From: Umbilicaria muhlenbergii
Taxonomy: Eukaryota > Ascomycota > Lecanoromycetes > Umbilicariales > Umbilicariaceae
NCBI GenBank assembly: GCA_000611775.1
Contig: KK106981.1
Location: 6,098,312-6,162,311, forward strand
DNA length: 64,000 nt
Direction: 5' to 3'
The position numbers and the translations under genes are program-made. This document shows positions 45,364 through 56,773 of this stretch, piece after piece. Each line of letters begins with the position of its first letter. The first letter of the stretch is position 1. The notes under the pieces were generated by a model that saw nothing but the letters and a program-made list of their open reading frames with translations, made no database searches and was not told the DNA's origin.

Positions 45364-46266
45364 ATGGCTTTGGGATTGGGGAGAGAGGGGCGGGTGCGGC
45401 GGTTGTACTTTGGGGTGGTGTTCTATGCGTTGAGGTGGGAGAGTGGCTTGCTGATACGCTGTGTTTGTTGTTGTTGGGTGTATAAAATCTTCGAGGGGGT
45501 GTAGACATATCCGGCCGCTTGGGGCTTGGGGATTGTTTCTTTATAGATGTCGTCGCAAGATGCGTTTATTATTAGTGTCTTATATGTACTTTGAAGAACA
45601 TGATGCAACTCTACCTACACTGCCGACTGGACTGATCTGTGGACATGGATCTTAGCACATGCTTCCTGGTCAATGCATAAGACTATAACCCTTATCTATC
45701 ATCCATGTGACGACTTTCCGCTCCTCAACGTCCACTACATTTCAGCAGTACGTATCCCATGCGCGCACTTGGACAGTCTTCAAGAGAAGTTAGACGTTCG
45801 CTGTCGCTGTCGACACTCTCAGCCCTCCAGTGAAGTCAATAACAGCTCAGCAACCGGAATCACTGCCAAGGAAGACCGGTGGAAGATGATCCATTACTGC
45901 CGACGTCGAAATAAGTATGGGCCCAAGCCAACAGGAGTGGCTCAGTTAAGGGAGTAGTACTTCAGTCTACTGACACGAATACCGTCTGGTGATTCGCGAT
46001 AACGCGGCAGCGTACCGGAGCTGCAAACCTCGCACTCGAGCCGAGTTGAGTCTTGTGGTCATCCAAGTTTAGGTCGACGAAGACGGCAAGATCTCGTGAT
46101 TTGCCCGAGGGCTGTATCGAGCTTCACTGAGGGTCTCGGACACCCAACCCATCGCCCGTCGCTTGGGAATCGACAGATCCTGGCATAAAAGCGTAAGAGC
46201 CGTTTGGAAGACCGTCCGTGACCATTGGAGTTGCCCTGAATAGGTCTTGCACATCCACCTCCACCA
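45364..46266. other. Intergenic between convergent permease and PIG-P genes
   Basis: Only short frames (45673-45957) without features. It holds the 3' flanks of both neighbours. Confidence 0.4.
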
Positions 46267-47381
46267 TCATCCCTCCTCCCCCTCCATCACCCCCCCGTAA
46301 AGAATCTCACAAACCCCTCCCACCGGCACATCCATAACCGCATCCGTCCCCTCACTCCACAACGCCCTCCAATCCAACCCCCCCTTCCCTCCCCCCTCGT
46401 CCCCCCTTCTCCCCGCCACCCTCTCCTTNNNNNNNNNNNNNNNNNNNNNNNNNNNNNNTCCCGTCCACCCCCGCCACACACGCCGCCTCATCCACAATAT
46501 TCTCCACACTACTCATCGGCAGGGTCAAATACTCCACATTATACGCCGCCAGCGCTACATAAATATACACGATCCCCATGACCAGAAACGCAGGGATGGC
46601 CAGCGACCACCACCGGTTGGGGTAGTAGTAGATTCCTAGCTGGTGCAGGAAGGGCGAGGGGAGGTAGGACCAGAGGAGGTAGATTACTAGAAGTGGGGAG
46701 GGGGGGGGTTAGTGTTTTGAACATGTTTTTTTGGGGGGGAGGGGGAAGGGGGAAGGAAGGGAGGGGGGGGTTACGGAAAGCGAGGGATGAGCCTAGGTAC
46801 AGCACGAAGCCGTAGTATTCGTAGGTGGGGACTTTCGGACTCGCGCGCGGGACGGTCGTCGCCGTGCGGGCGGATTTGGCGACGGCGGCTTCGGTATCGT
46901 TGGGCGTGTCGTTGTCGGAGCTGTCGGGCGTGGTGGGCCGGGATGTGGTTGTCGAAAACGATGGCCGCAGAAGGGAGGTCAACGACGGGGATGGTGGCAA
47001 GGGTGTCGGCGGGCGGTTGTAGAAGGGCGGCGCGAAGGCATGTGCGCTTAGGAATGCGGAGGTCGAATGGCGGAGTAGGGGACGGGGGGGTTCTCTATTC
47101 TCATCTTTACGGTCTAGTCCCGAATCCGAGGAGCCAGAACTGGTATCTCCATCGAGCGAGTAATGCGATTGGAAGTCTGCGTCGCTGGCCTGGTCGTCGT
47201 CGTCGAGGTGGTGGGTGGAGGCGGGAGGGAGGGTAAGCTTAGACTGCGGATGGAGGGCGGTGGGGGTGCGTTCGTCGGGGGTGATGTCGCGGGCTGTTTG
47301 GAAGCCGGTGAGGTTGGGGAGGTTGGGCGTGGACTTCGAGAGGCCGAAGCTGGGTTGGGGACCTCGACTTTGTGGTGCCAT
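46267..47381 (-). CDS. PIG-P subunit of GPI-GlcNAc transferase
   Basis: Exons 46775-47381 and 46267-46686. The N-terminus (about 1-175) is disordered, rich in Ser/Pro/Asp. The PIG-P domain follows: VPTYEYYGFVLYLGSSLAF (first membrane helix), then across the intron IYLLWSYLPSPFLHQLGIYY and PNRWWSLAIPAFLVMGIVYI (second helix). Next is the tail NVEYLTLPMSSVENIVDEAA and, after a gap of Ns, DWRALWSEGTDAVMDVPVGG. PIG-P is a subunit of the ER enzyme that adds GlcNAc to phosphatidylinositol in the first step of GPI-anchor synthesis. The reading frame before and after the 30-N gap differs, so the gap is not truly 30 bases. Confidence 0.88.
46429..46458. other. Assembly gap (30 N) inside the PIG-P gene
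   Basis: Thirty Ns in a C/T-rich simple stretch on the plus strand. Continuity of the PIG-P frame requires a true length that is not a multiple of three, or errors in the flanking homopolymers. Confidence 0.95.
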
Positions 47382-47675
47382 GGCGGAGAGCTTGGGTGGC
47401 GGGCGAGGGAGTGGTACCAGAGAAGGCGCCGGGATTCCCCGATTTGCGCACGTGCTTGGGGGGTTCTTCTCTACAGCTACGCTAGATGGAGGGGCTCGAT
47501 ATCAGCAGACCAGCTTGCTATCGCTATGTGAGTTCAATCTTTATTTTGATACAGGAGATACCTCGTCGAATTTTCGCAAACAGGACGAATTCTTTGGTTC
47601 TTACGCTACTAATAACCCTACATCACCTCCATATCGACCCATAAACATTTCTGTTTACCACTCTCGAGACCAAAC
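47382..47675. promoter_or_regulatory. Short divergent promoter between PIG-P and a mitochondrial protein gene
   Basis: Only 294 bp separate the two start codons, so it must serve both genes. No TATA-like element stands out. Confidence 0.5.
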
Positions 47676-48050
47676 ATGTTAATCCGGCAGATGGCACGTA
47701 GTCCTGTCCTCCTCCACCGAGATCCAGTTCTATCAGTGGCGCCGCGAAGGTCTTTCTCATCCCAAAAGACCACTCCCCCCACTACCAAAGACGTCTCTCC
47801 TCCGAAAACACCAGCCCCCAAAGCCAGCTCTGATGGGCTTCGACCACCAAACCCCAGCTATCCAGCATTCAGCTTCAAAGACCTGGGCATGAACCGCCCA
47901 ATCAAGTTCGTGGTCATAGTTGCTCTATCGATCCTTAGTGTGACTGAGACGATTTTCTGGACTAAGGTCTTGTGGGCCAGGTTCGGGCCAACCCCGTCAG
48001 AACCGGAGAGCGAGGAGGTGGGAGAGGAGGGTGGAACGGAATCAGAATAG
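47676..48050 (+). CDS. Small mitochondrial single-pass membrane protein
   Basis: Intronless, 124 residues. The N-terminus is Arg/Ser-rich without acidic residues and contains APRRSFSSQ, a good mitochondrial presequence cleavage context. A Pro/Lys-rich linker precedes one transmembrane helix in MNRPIKFVVIVALSILSVTE, which continues TIFWTKVLWARF, and an acidic tail. The block DLGMNRPIKF...ETIFWTKVLWARF looks conserved and resembles small fungal mitochondrial proteins such as the yeast Ecm19 type; that link is tentative. A second in-frame ATG lies 15 bp downstream. Confidence 0.65.
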   Translation: MLIRQMARSPVLLHRDPVLSVAPRRSFSSQKTTPPTTKDVSPPKTPAPKASSDGLRPPNPSYPAFSFKDLGMNRPIKFVVIVALSILSVTETIFWTKVLWARFGPTPSEPESEEVGEEGGTESE

Positions 48051-49292
48051 CGACGGGGAAGCGCGGTAGAATAGCTGAAGGGCGGGTTCCATGTTAAGTC
48101 AACGTACATATGGGTTTCGGCGTTTGCATAACTCATCTCTTTGCTCGCATATTTAGCGATGTGGTGTCTGGTGTGTTGGTGTACTTTGCTATTCAAGATA
48201 TCTTCTCTGTTATGGTGTTGGCTGATCTCTACCCTTGCCGTTTCGCTCTTGTTTCTCCACTCACCCAACGGCTACTGTGTCTGGCTGATGAACCAACTGC
48301 AATCATACATGTTCAGGTTGAATGACCGAGTCAAGGGTCAGGCCCCTTTGAGCGCGATGTATTATTAGCACAGAGATCACAATCAACTCTATCACAGCGG
48401 CAACTGGGACCCAGTTGATGACCTATATATTGTCTCCAGGTGAAGAACTCGCTGTACTCTGGAGTGGGCGAAAGATGGCACCGATGCGTGAATAAGAGAG
48501 AGTTCGAAGGGAGCGAGTAGAGTGGGGCTACGATAGATTCACCGCTTGACGGCCTTCCTGACTTTAGAGGTAGTTCCTACCACTTGTGTCCTAAACGGAG
48601 ATAGTAAAGATAACGGTGGCTTCGTAACTTGATTGACTGGATGAACGGATCCTGTATTTACTAGGAACTGGAGGCACATGTGCTCTACAGTTTGGAGTGC
48701 ATTCGTATTGTCTGTTTCCGTAAGCAGGGCTTTGACCCGGGGCTCGCTGGGGCAACGTCGGATGATTCGCACAAAGCTTCTCGTCCCAACTTTGGCCGAT
48801 TTCTCCACTCACGCTTCTTCTCCATCTGCAGGAACCACGAGGCAAGTTCCTCCCGAGTACGAATTTAACGTATGGAGCATTGCTTGCTTCAACCAATCAC
48901 TCTGCACCCTCGCGCCGACGTCACTACAATTGCCGTTGCCGATGCCAGGCGTCTCGCTCAGCGATTGGCTGACGCCCCAAGCCATGCGTGGATTGGGTTG
49001 AAGGGATGAAGCTTAAAAGAGATACACAGCGTGCTAAAGTGGCTAGCGAGGGGCAGGCAGCTCGTTGTCGATTACCAGACACGCCAGACTCCGGAGGAGG
49101 GCGTGCTGTATGAAGAGAGTGGGGTTTTTCCTTTCCCTTTTCCTTTTCATTGATAAGGCCCGGCCGACACTTCCGCCATGTCACTACGGAGCATTGTTCC
49201 TGGCACTGGGACATCTTTTCTTCCAGTCATATAACCTTGGCTCTCTCGTCCCTTCTCCCTCAGTTTCAGATGTCCAATCGTCAGCCTTAACC
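48051..49292. other. Intergenic
   Basis: No supported gene. Overlapping short frames (48110-48368, 48539-49001) have no domain. An in-frame extension upstream of 49293 (from 49065) lacks a signal peptide and is rejected as the start of the next gene. Confidence 0.4.
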
Positions 49293-50810
49293 ATGCATGC
49301 CAACCAAGTTCTCCTCCTCCTCACGCTCGCATTGCCAATTACTCACGCTGCTGCTCAGACCGTCCTTGGTGCCTACATCTTCTCTCGTCATGGCGACCGA
49401 ACGTCCAAGTCGACTCCTCCCACCGTCCTGACGGATCTAGGCTACCAAGAGATCTTCACCTCAGGTACCTACTTCCGCAACCGGTATATTGCTGATGGTG
49501 CCACCTCCCAAATCGCCGGCATCGAGCCAAATGTCGTCAAATACTCGCAGATCAGTGCCTCTGCACCATTGGATACGGTACTCATGCCAGCCGCCCAGGG
49601 CTTCCTGCAGGGACTATATCCTCCCGTTGGCTCAACCATGGGCTCACAGAAACTGGCAGACGGAACCGTCGTCCAGGCGCCGCTCAATGGATACCAACTG
49701 ATCCCGATCGCCGAAGTCACGACTGGGACCAACAGTGAAAACTCCGGATGGCTACAAGGATCCAGCAATTGCGGGAATGCCATCGTCAGCTCGAACGAAT
49801 ACTTCAGCTCCCCGGAGTACATGACCCTGTTAAACAGCACCGCGGACTTCTACAAAAGCCTAACCCCCATCATCAACGGCACATTCAGCCCCAGCCAAAT
49901 TAGCTACAAGAACGCCTACACAAGTACACCTCCCCTCTCCCCCACCCCTTCCCTTACCACCCCACTAACACGCTCAGTCTACGACCTCATCAACGTCGCC
50001 ACCATCCACAACACCTCCCTCAACGACTCCCCCCTCCTAACCGCCCAAACCCTCCTCCAACTCCGCACCCTCGCCGACACCCACGAATACAACCTCGCCT
50101 TCAACGCCTCCTCCCCCATCCGCGCCATCACCGGCGCCACCCTCGCCGCCCAAGTCGTCCAAGCCCTCAACACCACCATCACCACCCACGGCGCCCCGAA
50201 ACTCTCCCTCCAATTCGGCGCCTACGCCGGCTTCCAATCTTTCTTCGGCCTCGCCAACCTCACGCGCACGAATCCCGATTTCTACGGCGTGCCCGACTAC
50301 GCCTCGACGATGACGTTCGAGCTGTCCACCAATGCCTCCGCGTCCCCGTTCCCCAGCGCCGAGGACATCAATGTGCGGTTCCTGTTCCATAACGGCACGA
50401 CGTCGAATACCAGCGAGCCGGTCGCTTATCCGCTGTTCGGGCAGTCGGAGCTCTATCTGCCGTGGAAGACGTTCGTGGCGTCGATGAATGGGTTTGCGGT
50501 GGGGAGTCAGGCGCAGTGGTGTAGTGCGTGCGGGAATAGCACGGGGTCTTGTTCGCCGACTGTGGTGGCGGGTATGAACCCCTCTTCTTCTTCTTCTGGG
50601 TCTTCGTCGTCGTCGTCGACGGGTGCGTCGACCTCGGGGGGAATGTCGAAGGCGGTGGCGGGCATGGTTGGCGCTATGGTGACGTTGGCGGTGATTTTGG
50701 GACTGGAGGCGCTGGTTATGGTGGCGGGAGGGTTGAGGTTGGTAAGTAAGAAACGGGTTGGGGGGAGGGGCGTGGTGGAGGAGGCGCCGGTGGGTGGTGG
50801 GAAGGCTTGA
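49293..50810 (+). CDS. Membrane-anchored histidine-phosphatase-superfamily (acid phosphatase-like) protein
   Basis: Two exons: 49293-49923 and 49978-50810; 487 residues. The 54-bp intron (branch CTAACAC, acceptor CTCAG) keeps frame if read through; splicing it restores NAYTIYDLINVA. The signal peptide MHANQVLLLLTLALPITHAA precedes the catalytic RHGDRT (residues 32-37). The Arg expected in the FLQGLYPP region (ASAPLDTVLMPAAQGFLQG) is absent. The usual FGHD proton-donor motif reads FGAY (LQFGAYAGFQSFFGL). The ectodomain holds many N-glycosylation sites. A Ser-rich linker leads to one membrane helix (VTLAVILGLEALVMVAGG) and a basic cytosolic end. It is likely a cell-surface type I protein; enzymatic activity is doubtful. 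Start chosen for the signal peptide. Confidence 0.85.
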   Translation: MHANQVLLLLTLALPITHAAAQTVLGAYIFSRHGDRTSKSTPPTVLTDLGYQEIFTSGTYFRNRYIADGATSQIAGIEPNVVKYSQISASAPLDTVLMPAAQGFLQGLYPPVGSTMGSQKLADGTVVQAPLNGYQLIPIAEVTTGTNSENSGWLQGSSNCGNAIVSSNEYFSSPEYMTLLNSTADFYKSLTPIINGTFSPSQISYKNAYTSTPPLSPTPSLTTPLTRSVYDLINVATIHNTSLNDSPLLTAQTLLQLRTLADTHEYNLAFNASSPIRAITGATLAAQVVQALNTTITTHGAPKLSLQFGAYAGFQSFFGLANLTRTNPDFYGVPDYASTMTFELSTNASASPFPSAEDINVRFLFHNGTTSNTSEPVAYPLFGQSELYLPWKTFVASMNGFAVGSQAQWCSACGNSTGSCSPTVVAGMNPSSSSSGSSSSSSTGASTSGGMSKAVAGMVGAMVTLAVILGLEALVMVAGGLRLVSKKRVGGRGVVEEAPVGGGKA

Positions 50811-51581
50811 GAGAGCGGAGGAGAGGTGGGAGATATGGAGGATGTGTAGATGGGATCAGGTAGTGCGTATATATGAACTGGAACTGTAGATATGACATCC
50901 ATGAGTAAAAAGGATAATAGATTACTACTTTCTGCACACTCTGTGCCTTTTCGTCAACAATGCAGCAACACCACGCTTGACTTGAACAAAGTCTCATTAT
51001 CGATACCGCAGTGGGAAGGCAGTTGTATTATGCACACCCACACAGCCACCCATGATCTGTATCTACCATATCTCGCACACACGCCCACATGCCCACATGC
51101 CCACACGCGCACACCACACAACGCTCACATCCGTCCACCAAAAAGCGGCGATAGTAGGTAAGGCTCGTACTAAAACGGCATACCCATCAGAATAAACCCC
51201 GCTTTCAACCTCGCGCAGACGATCCCAAGGCAAGAGCTGCTGCCCCAGGGTCCAGCTCCCCGCCCATGCATGCAGTAAACCGGTATAAAAAAGAGGCGAA
51301 CCAGGTATCCGTAAGACGAGAGCAAAAACAAAAGGATGCAGAATGCGTGCCTGCGTCGCCCCCCCCCCCACCGGCGTGCCTTGGTACCGATGTGCAAACT
51401 TAACGCACTTACGCAGAAGGTGCCTATGCCGATATGAATATCGATGTCCGAAGAAAAACCCCAATGCAGTGCCAGGTATCCCCCCCCTCCCGTCGGAGAT
51501 CCCCCTCCTCGCTTTCGAAGAGCCCAAGCTCGATAAGGTACTCAGCAGTCACCCCCACCCCGTCCCGGCAGCCAGCCCTCG
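50811..51581. other. Intergenic between convergent genes
   Basis: Contains a CA-rich stretch with short repeats of CCCACATG (51080-51115) and overlapping frames of composition origin. No gene was supported. Confidence 0.4.
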
Positions 51582-54438
51582 TCATCGCGCAAAAACCTTG
51601 ACGACCCCATCACCCCCGCCGCTAACGACCCACCTCCCATCCTGGCTCCACACGACGGCGCACACGCCTTCGCCGCGCATGAGGCGATGGCTGGTGAGTT
51701 CCTGGACGCAGCTGCGCTTCTCGAGCGACCAGAAGCGCAAGCTGGCGTCGTGGCCGGCGGAGACGAGTTCGCGGGCGTCGGGGGAGAGGGAGAGGGCGGC
51801 GATGGCGGAGGGGTGCGCGAGCATGGTGTAGGTGCATTGACCTGGTAGGGTTTAGTTTGAGGATTCGGTAACGTAATGGGGGGCGGGGGAGAAAGGATAG
51901 GGGAGGGAAAGAGGGAGGGAGGGAAAGGGAAGGAAAGGAAAGAGGGGGGATATGGGGGATGGAGGACTACATACCGCTATTTGCGTCGAAGAACCGGATA
52001 TAGCGATCTTCATGCCCACTCAATATCATGCCCTCGACCCCACTACTCGAGCCTGTAGGCCCATGCACCACGCTTTCGTCCTCGGCCACCCCGCGGCCGG
52101 AATCAAAACTCAAAGTACTGTCCAAGCCAACTATGGTCGCGACGACGGAATTAACGCCTGTATTTGGCGTACCGTCGTAGGTTTCCAGACTCGCCATCCC
52201 GACGACCTCTTCGCCCGTGCGCGTGTCGAAGATGAGAACGGATGCATCGGTGAAGGAGACGACGAAGGTGTCGCCGGACATGGAGAGCGGACTTATGCAT
52301 GTAGGTGAAGGGTGGTCGGCGCGCTGGATACGGTGAACGAGGGAGTGGTGGAAGGGCGTCGACGTGGCTGTGCTGGGTTGGGGAGAGGAAGGGAAATTGG
52401 AGCCAGAGGAAACGGAATTCGCTCTTCGACTTCCGCCGGCTCCTCGTCGGGAACCGTGTTGGGGTGAGGCAAGCTGTGGAGGTGCGCTGACGGTCCAGAT
52501 GAGGATTGTGCCGTCTGCGGAGCCTGAAGCGAGAACCACTCGGTCTGGTCCGCCGTAGTGGTTGCATTGGTCACCAAGTACCGATGCGGAAGAACCGGGG
52601 AGTACGCAGACCGTCCATACGGCATCGGTGTGGCCGTCTAATGTAGCCTTCGGGTCTACCCTCCCACGCTCCCATACTCGCACCGTCGCGTCTTGACCTC
52701 CTGAGAAAACCCAACCGTCACCCAAAGCCCGGCCTCCGTTCGAAAAAGTTTGCGAAGCAGGACACGCTGCAAGCGCCATAACAGCGCCAGTATGACCCCT
52801 ATGCGTGAAGTAACTGGAGATATCTAAATCACTACCCGACGGCCCACTAGGTGCACCAAAACTCCCATAGCCAGTGGGGATGATCCATCTCTTGATGACT
52901 CCATCGTCTCCGGTCGTGCAAATTTCCGGCTCTGACGGGCTTCCGCCACCCGTGAAGATGACGGATCTAACAACATCCAGATGACCCCTGAGAGCAAACC
53001 GGACCTTGAATGTCGAAGCTTCCGCTTTGATGCTAACTCCACTTTGCGAACTGGAGAATTCTCGTAATTCATGCGATCCATCACTTTGCCTCCGCCGTGA
53101 TAATGAGCTCTTCCTTCGATGCGAGCCAGGTCCACCTCGAGGCGGCGATTTCAACGGCGCAGGATTAGCGTTCGGGAAAGCATCAGTGTCGGGCCTTTGA
53201 GGTGCTATAAATGAAAATTCTGGTTGTGGTGGTTGTTCTTCGGTATTAGGAGGTTCAGAGGGGTCGTCGAAATTCCATCCATCCGTATCAGCGGCTTCTG
53301 GCTCCTCCGAGATGCGTGAATTCTCCTCTCCCTCTCGCGTTGATATATGGCGACCATACGAATCGTAGACGTGGGAGATTTTCTCGACCTGTTCATCAGC
53401 TATTGGAGGAAAGTTGTACCCGCGAGGTTGATTCCTTGGATCAACGGCAGACAGAGATCCCCCCTGGGGTAGACTTTGTTGTTCAGGGAGACTTCGGGAC
53501 ATGAATAATGCGTGCTCATTGGGTTGCGTTGAGCGTGACAGGTTGGGAACATCAGAGATTCGAGGTATAGGCGGAGGTTGGTGGTTTGGTGATGGCGATG
53601 GCAGCAAGGCCCCACTGTTATTCTGTTGCTGCTTTTGACGTTGTTGTTGAACGTAAACGTCCTCCAGCGACTGTCCTTGCCCTTGCTGATATGGTGGTTG
53701 ATGATTCTGCAGTATTTGCTCTTGCTCTTCGGACATTTGCTGATGAGAGTTCGTGGTTGGAACGACGTGATACGTAACCTCTTGTATGCATTTCCCGAGG
53801 TACACTCTTGACTTCTCTCGCTCTGTGTCTTGTTTCAGATCGGACGGTATAGGATCATCGGTGTTTTCGGTATCAAGAAAGGAGTTGTGAGGCCTCTTAA
53901 GTGGTGCTATGTCATATACAATATCAGCTACGTAGACCCAGGCCATTGAAAGGACTGCTTACGTTTCGTGGCATCTGGCGCGATCTCCTTCGAGGCACTG
54001 AGGCCATCTTCCACCTTCTCTTCTGGCTCTGCGGTTTTCGCTTTGGCTCGCTCTTGTTTGAGGACATTTTCGAGCATCTTGACATGCTTGCTCAACGATT
54101 TCTGTAGCCGTTTACTTGTCCGTCCCTCTCCCTCTAGCTTGCCAAGCTTTGACTTCATCTCCGCTCTCTCGATTTCCCAGGCGTTGCGGTCTCGTTCATG
54201 TCGATGCCATTCAGTCTGAAGGAATCGCATAACCCCTGCGTAGATGAGTTGTGAGTAGTGTTCGTGAGAGGGGTCCTGAGATGTCCCGAAGGACGCTCAA
54301 GAGCCATTGGATGCTTTCCACCGTACCTTGTAACGTGTATTCCGTTCCTTGAGGCTGACCCCCATTACTGCCTCCGTCTCCGCCGCCGCCGGAAGCCCCT
54401 CCGTTGCCCCCCGTCGCAGCGGAGTTCTGCCAGGCCAT
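51582..54438 (-). CDS. Striatin, STRIPAK complex scaffold
   Basis: Four exons: 54327-54438, 53963-54235, 51975-53906 and 51582-51841; 858 residues. A Gly-rich start leads into [20 protein letters not shown], the conserved N-terminal striatin block. This is followed by a coiled coil ([20 protein letters not shown]...) and a segment that in the family binds calmodulin ([20 protein letters not shown]). A long disordered Pro/Gln/Ser part (about 130-400) follows, then WD40 repeats: [66 protein letters not shown] and ending in [20 protein letters not shown]. Striatins scaffold PP2A and germinal-centre kinases in STRIPAK, which in filamentous fungi controls hyphal fusion and fruiting-body development. 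Confidence 0.93.
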
Positions 54439-55141
54439 CTGCGGCGCTGAGCCCCTTTGAGTAGCCTATCGAAGAAAGGTGTTGTCTGGAAGCTGTAGCT
54501 AGTCTTTGGAAGTCTGTACTAAATTCCGAGAGTTCTGCAGTAGATGCTGTGTCGAGAAGGTCCTTGAGAGATTGGAGCTCTGGGGCGCGCAGGGTGGAAG
54601 GGGAAGGTGGATCCTGCAATGAGCAGAGGGTATGCGTAGTGTTGATGGGTTCATACATCAGGGCAATCCATTCTGTATCTTAACAAGCTCGACGAAGAAT
54701 GTCACAAGAGTGTGATGAGCTAGTGAGGTTTGATTGCGCAGAGTGGTGGTCAATATTCTGCGACTGCCAACCGCGCTCTCGAGGTTCCAATGTCGAAGCC
54801 GCTAGCGACCTCCACGCTAAGCCGGACAGGCAATGTGTGTTCGTCGTGGGGGACTGCGCTCATGCGGTGTCAGATCTTTGAGTGATCAGTGATCACTGTG
54901 CAGACGGTCAAAGAACACGGATTGACGTTTTAGTGGGCGTGGGTTGATGTTTCACGGCGAGGCGTCAAACTATATTTCACAACAACTTCGCAGTGGCAAA
55001 CAGTCATGACAAGCTGTTCTTGTGCTTTCCAAATCAGTTCTCTGTGAGTGAGGCGCTCTCTATGACCTCACAAAACACGTGCTGCACTTCATGTGAGTTC
55101 ATTGACAAGCCGAACAGAAACGTAGGTAGTTATATGTTAGT
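54439..55141. promoter_or_regulatory. Striatin leader/promoter and RAD14 3' flank
   Basis: The striatin leader carries an upstream ATG (54656-54658) opening a 97-codon frame that overlaps the main ATG in another frame. A TTGCAG acceptor-like site at about 54615 suggests that the leader may be spliced. The rest shows nothing. Confidence 0.4.
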
Positions 55142-56338
55142 CTAGAATTCTAGTTCTTCGACCTCCATCCCGCACTCGACACAGGTCTTCACTCCTATCC
55201 CCGTTTCTTCATTCTCTACGCTTCTTCCCCAAACGTGCGTATGCTTCCCACCCCTCCCTATATCATCTCCAAACTCTCCTCCACCGCCTCCCGCTTGTCT
55301 ACTCCGCCGATATGCCTCGACTCTGGTCTTCTTCTTCAGCTCCTGCAGCTTCGACTTAAACTTATCTTCCTTCCGTTGCTTCTTTTCCGTCTCTCTTTTC
55401 GCGAATTCTTCGTCCAAAGCCTCAGCAGATCCCCACTTCTTGGTGAAAGCATACTCTTCCACTTGATATCGTAGATAGAGCATCATATTGTTCCAGGTAG
55501 CCTTGTGCGGATTCGGCCGTTCCAGATGCGGTAGTAACTCCTCGTCCTTCAATTCAGGGTCCGTCAAAAGATAGTCCTCCTTCGCCTCCGTCTTGGTGAG
55601 CAAGCTGTACTTCTCCGGGACCTTTTCTTTGCACGCATTGCAAACCGCACAGCCAAATATCTCCTCCCACTTCCAATCTATCTCCATACTCCCGCATTCT
55701 CGACACACCTTGTTCTCCTCCTTCTTCAGAACACTCAGCCCTGGCTCGAAAGGTCCAGCTTTCTGATCCCTAAGTGATCGTAGTAATTGGTGCCTCTCCC
55801 ACTCCTTCAGCGTCATATGCGCAGGCTTCTCCTCTGCATTCGGTGCATGAAGGGCTTTGTTATGCGGATCATCTTCCACTGTCAAGAAACCGCCTTTGGT
55901 ATCCGTCATCTTACTAAAGTCATACTCCACGTATTTTGTAAAGTTCCGCGCAGGCTGTATATTGTCCAACGGACGAAAGTTCCCCTTCTTGGCCGCATCC
56001 GTAGACCGGCCATCTCGAAGATTTGCCGGGACATTTGATGTTGATATGGCAGAGTGAGCGCGCTTCTGACCCGCGGCGAGGTTGCTCGATGATCGTTGTA
56101 AGGAAGTGGGTGCGGCCTGTTTGCGGGCTTCGGCCTCTCTTTGATTTCGAAGGGCTTTGGCTTTGAGGCGATTAACTTCCTATACCGCGTGAGTTAGAAC
56201 GGTTCAACCCACAATATTCTGTTGTAGACAAATTACTATGCGCTTCACTTGCTCCGGCGTTAAGGGAGACCTTGGTAGGACTCCGGGGGTCATGGAGCCT
56301 GCCTGAGGTGGCGGAGTTGAGGGGCGTTCTGCAGCCAT
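55142..56338 (-). CDS. RAD14: DNA repair protein RAD14 (XPA homologue)
   Basis: Two exons: 56237-56338 and 55142-56179; 379 residues. The XPA zinc finger is CRECG-x-CNAC, with spacing C-x2-C-x17-C-x2-C. It is followed by KYSLLTKTEAKEDYLLTDPE, LLPHLERPNPHKATWNNMML and YLRYQVEEYAFTKKWGSAEA, the XPA DNA-binding core. Rad14/XPA verifies damage and assembles the nucleotide excision repair complex in the nucleus. The N-terminus is Pro-rich then basic. The end carries KHTHVWG and CVECGMEVEELEF, a second CxxC common to fungal Rad14 tails. The intron is 57 bp. Confidence 0.95.
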
Positions 56339-56773
56339 GACGGGTGATGTGAGTTGGCTGTTTTCTGTAGGTATATGCCGCTGCTCGCTGGATTACACAA
56401 GCGCTTGGCCGGAGGTTGAAGGGTGTATGCCTCACAAAGCGTGGCGGCGAAATGTCATCACCATTCCGCTACCCTAACTACTGCCGAGAATCGTATCGGG
56501 TCCAATGTTTGCATTATTTTTCGCAGGATCACAATTCTTTGGTTCTTGCAATAATGAACAAAGAGTGAGGGCTCATTTCTTGAGAGTTGAATCATTCTGA
56601 TAGCGGTGACTCATACTTCACGGCTTGTTACTATTATCAATGTCCAAAACCGCCCTTGAGTATCATTGGTACACTAGAGTATAAGTCGATGCAGATCTAT
56701 TTCTACAGTTCCCGGCCACAATTTTCCGACCCATTTTCAGACGTATCCTCTACCTCCCGACGAATTTAGCATC
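56339..56773. other. Intergenic
   Basis: RAD14 promoter and PHO88 3' flank; AT-rich around 56500-56600. No gene was seen. Confidence 0.4.
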
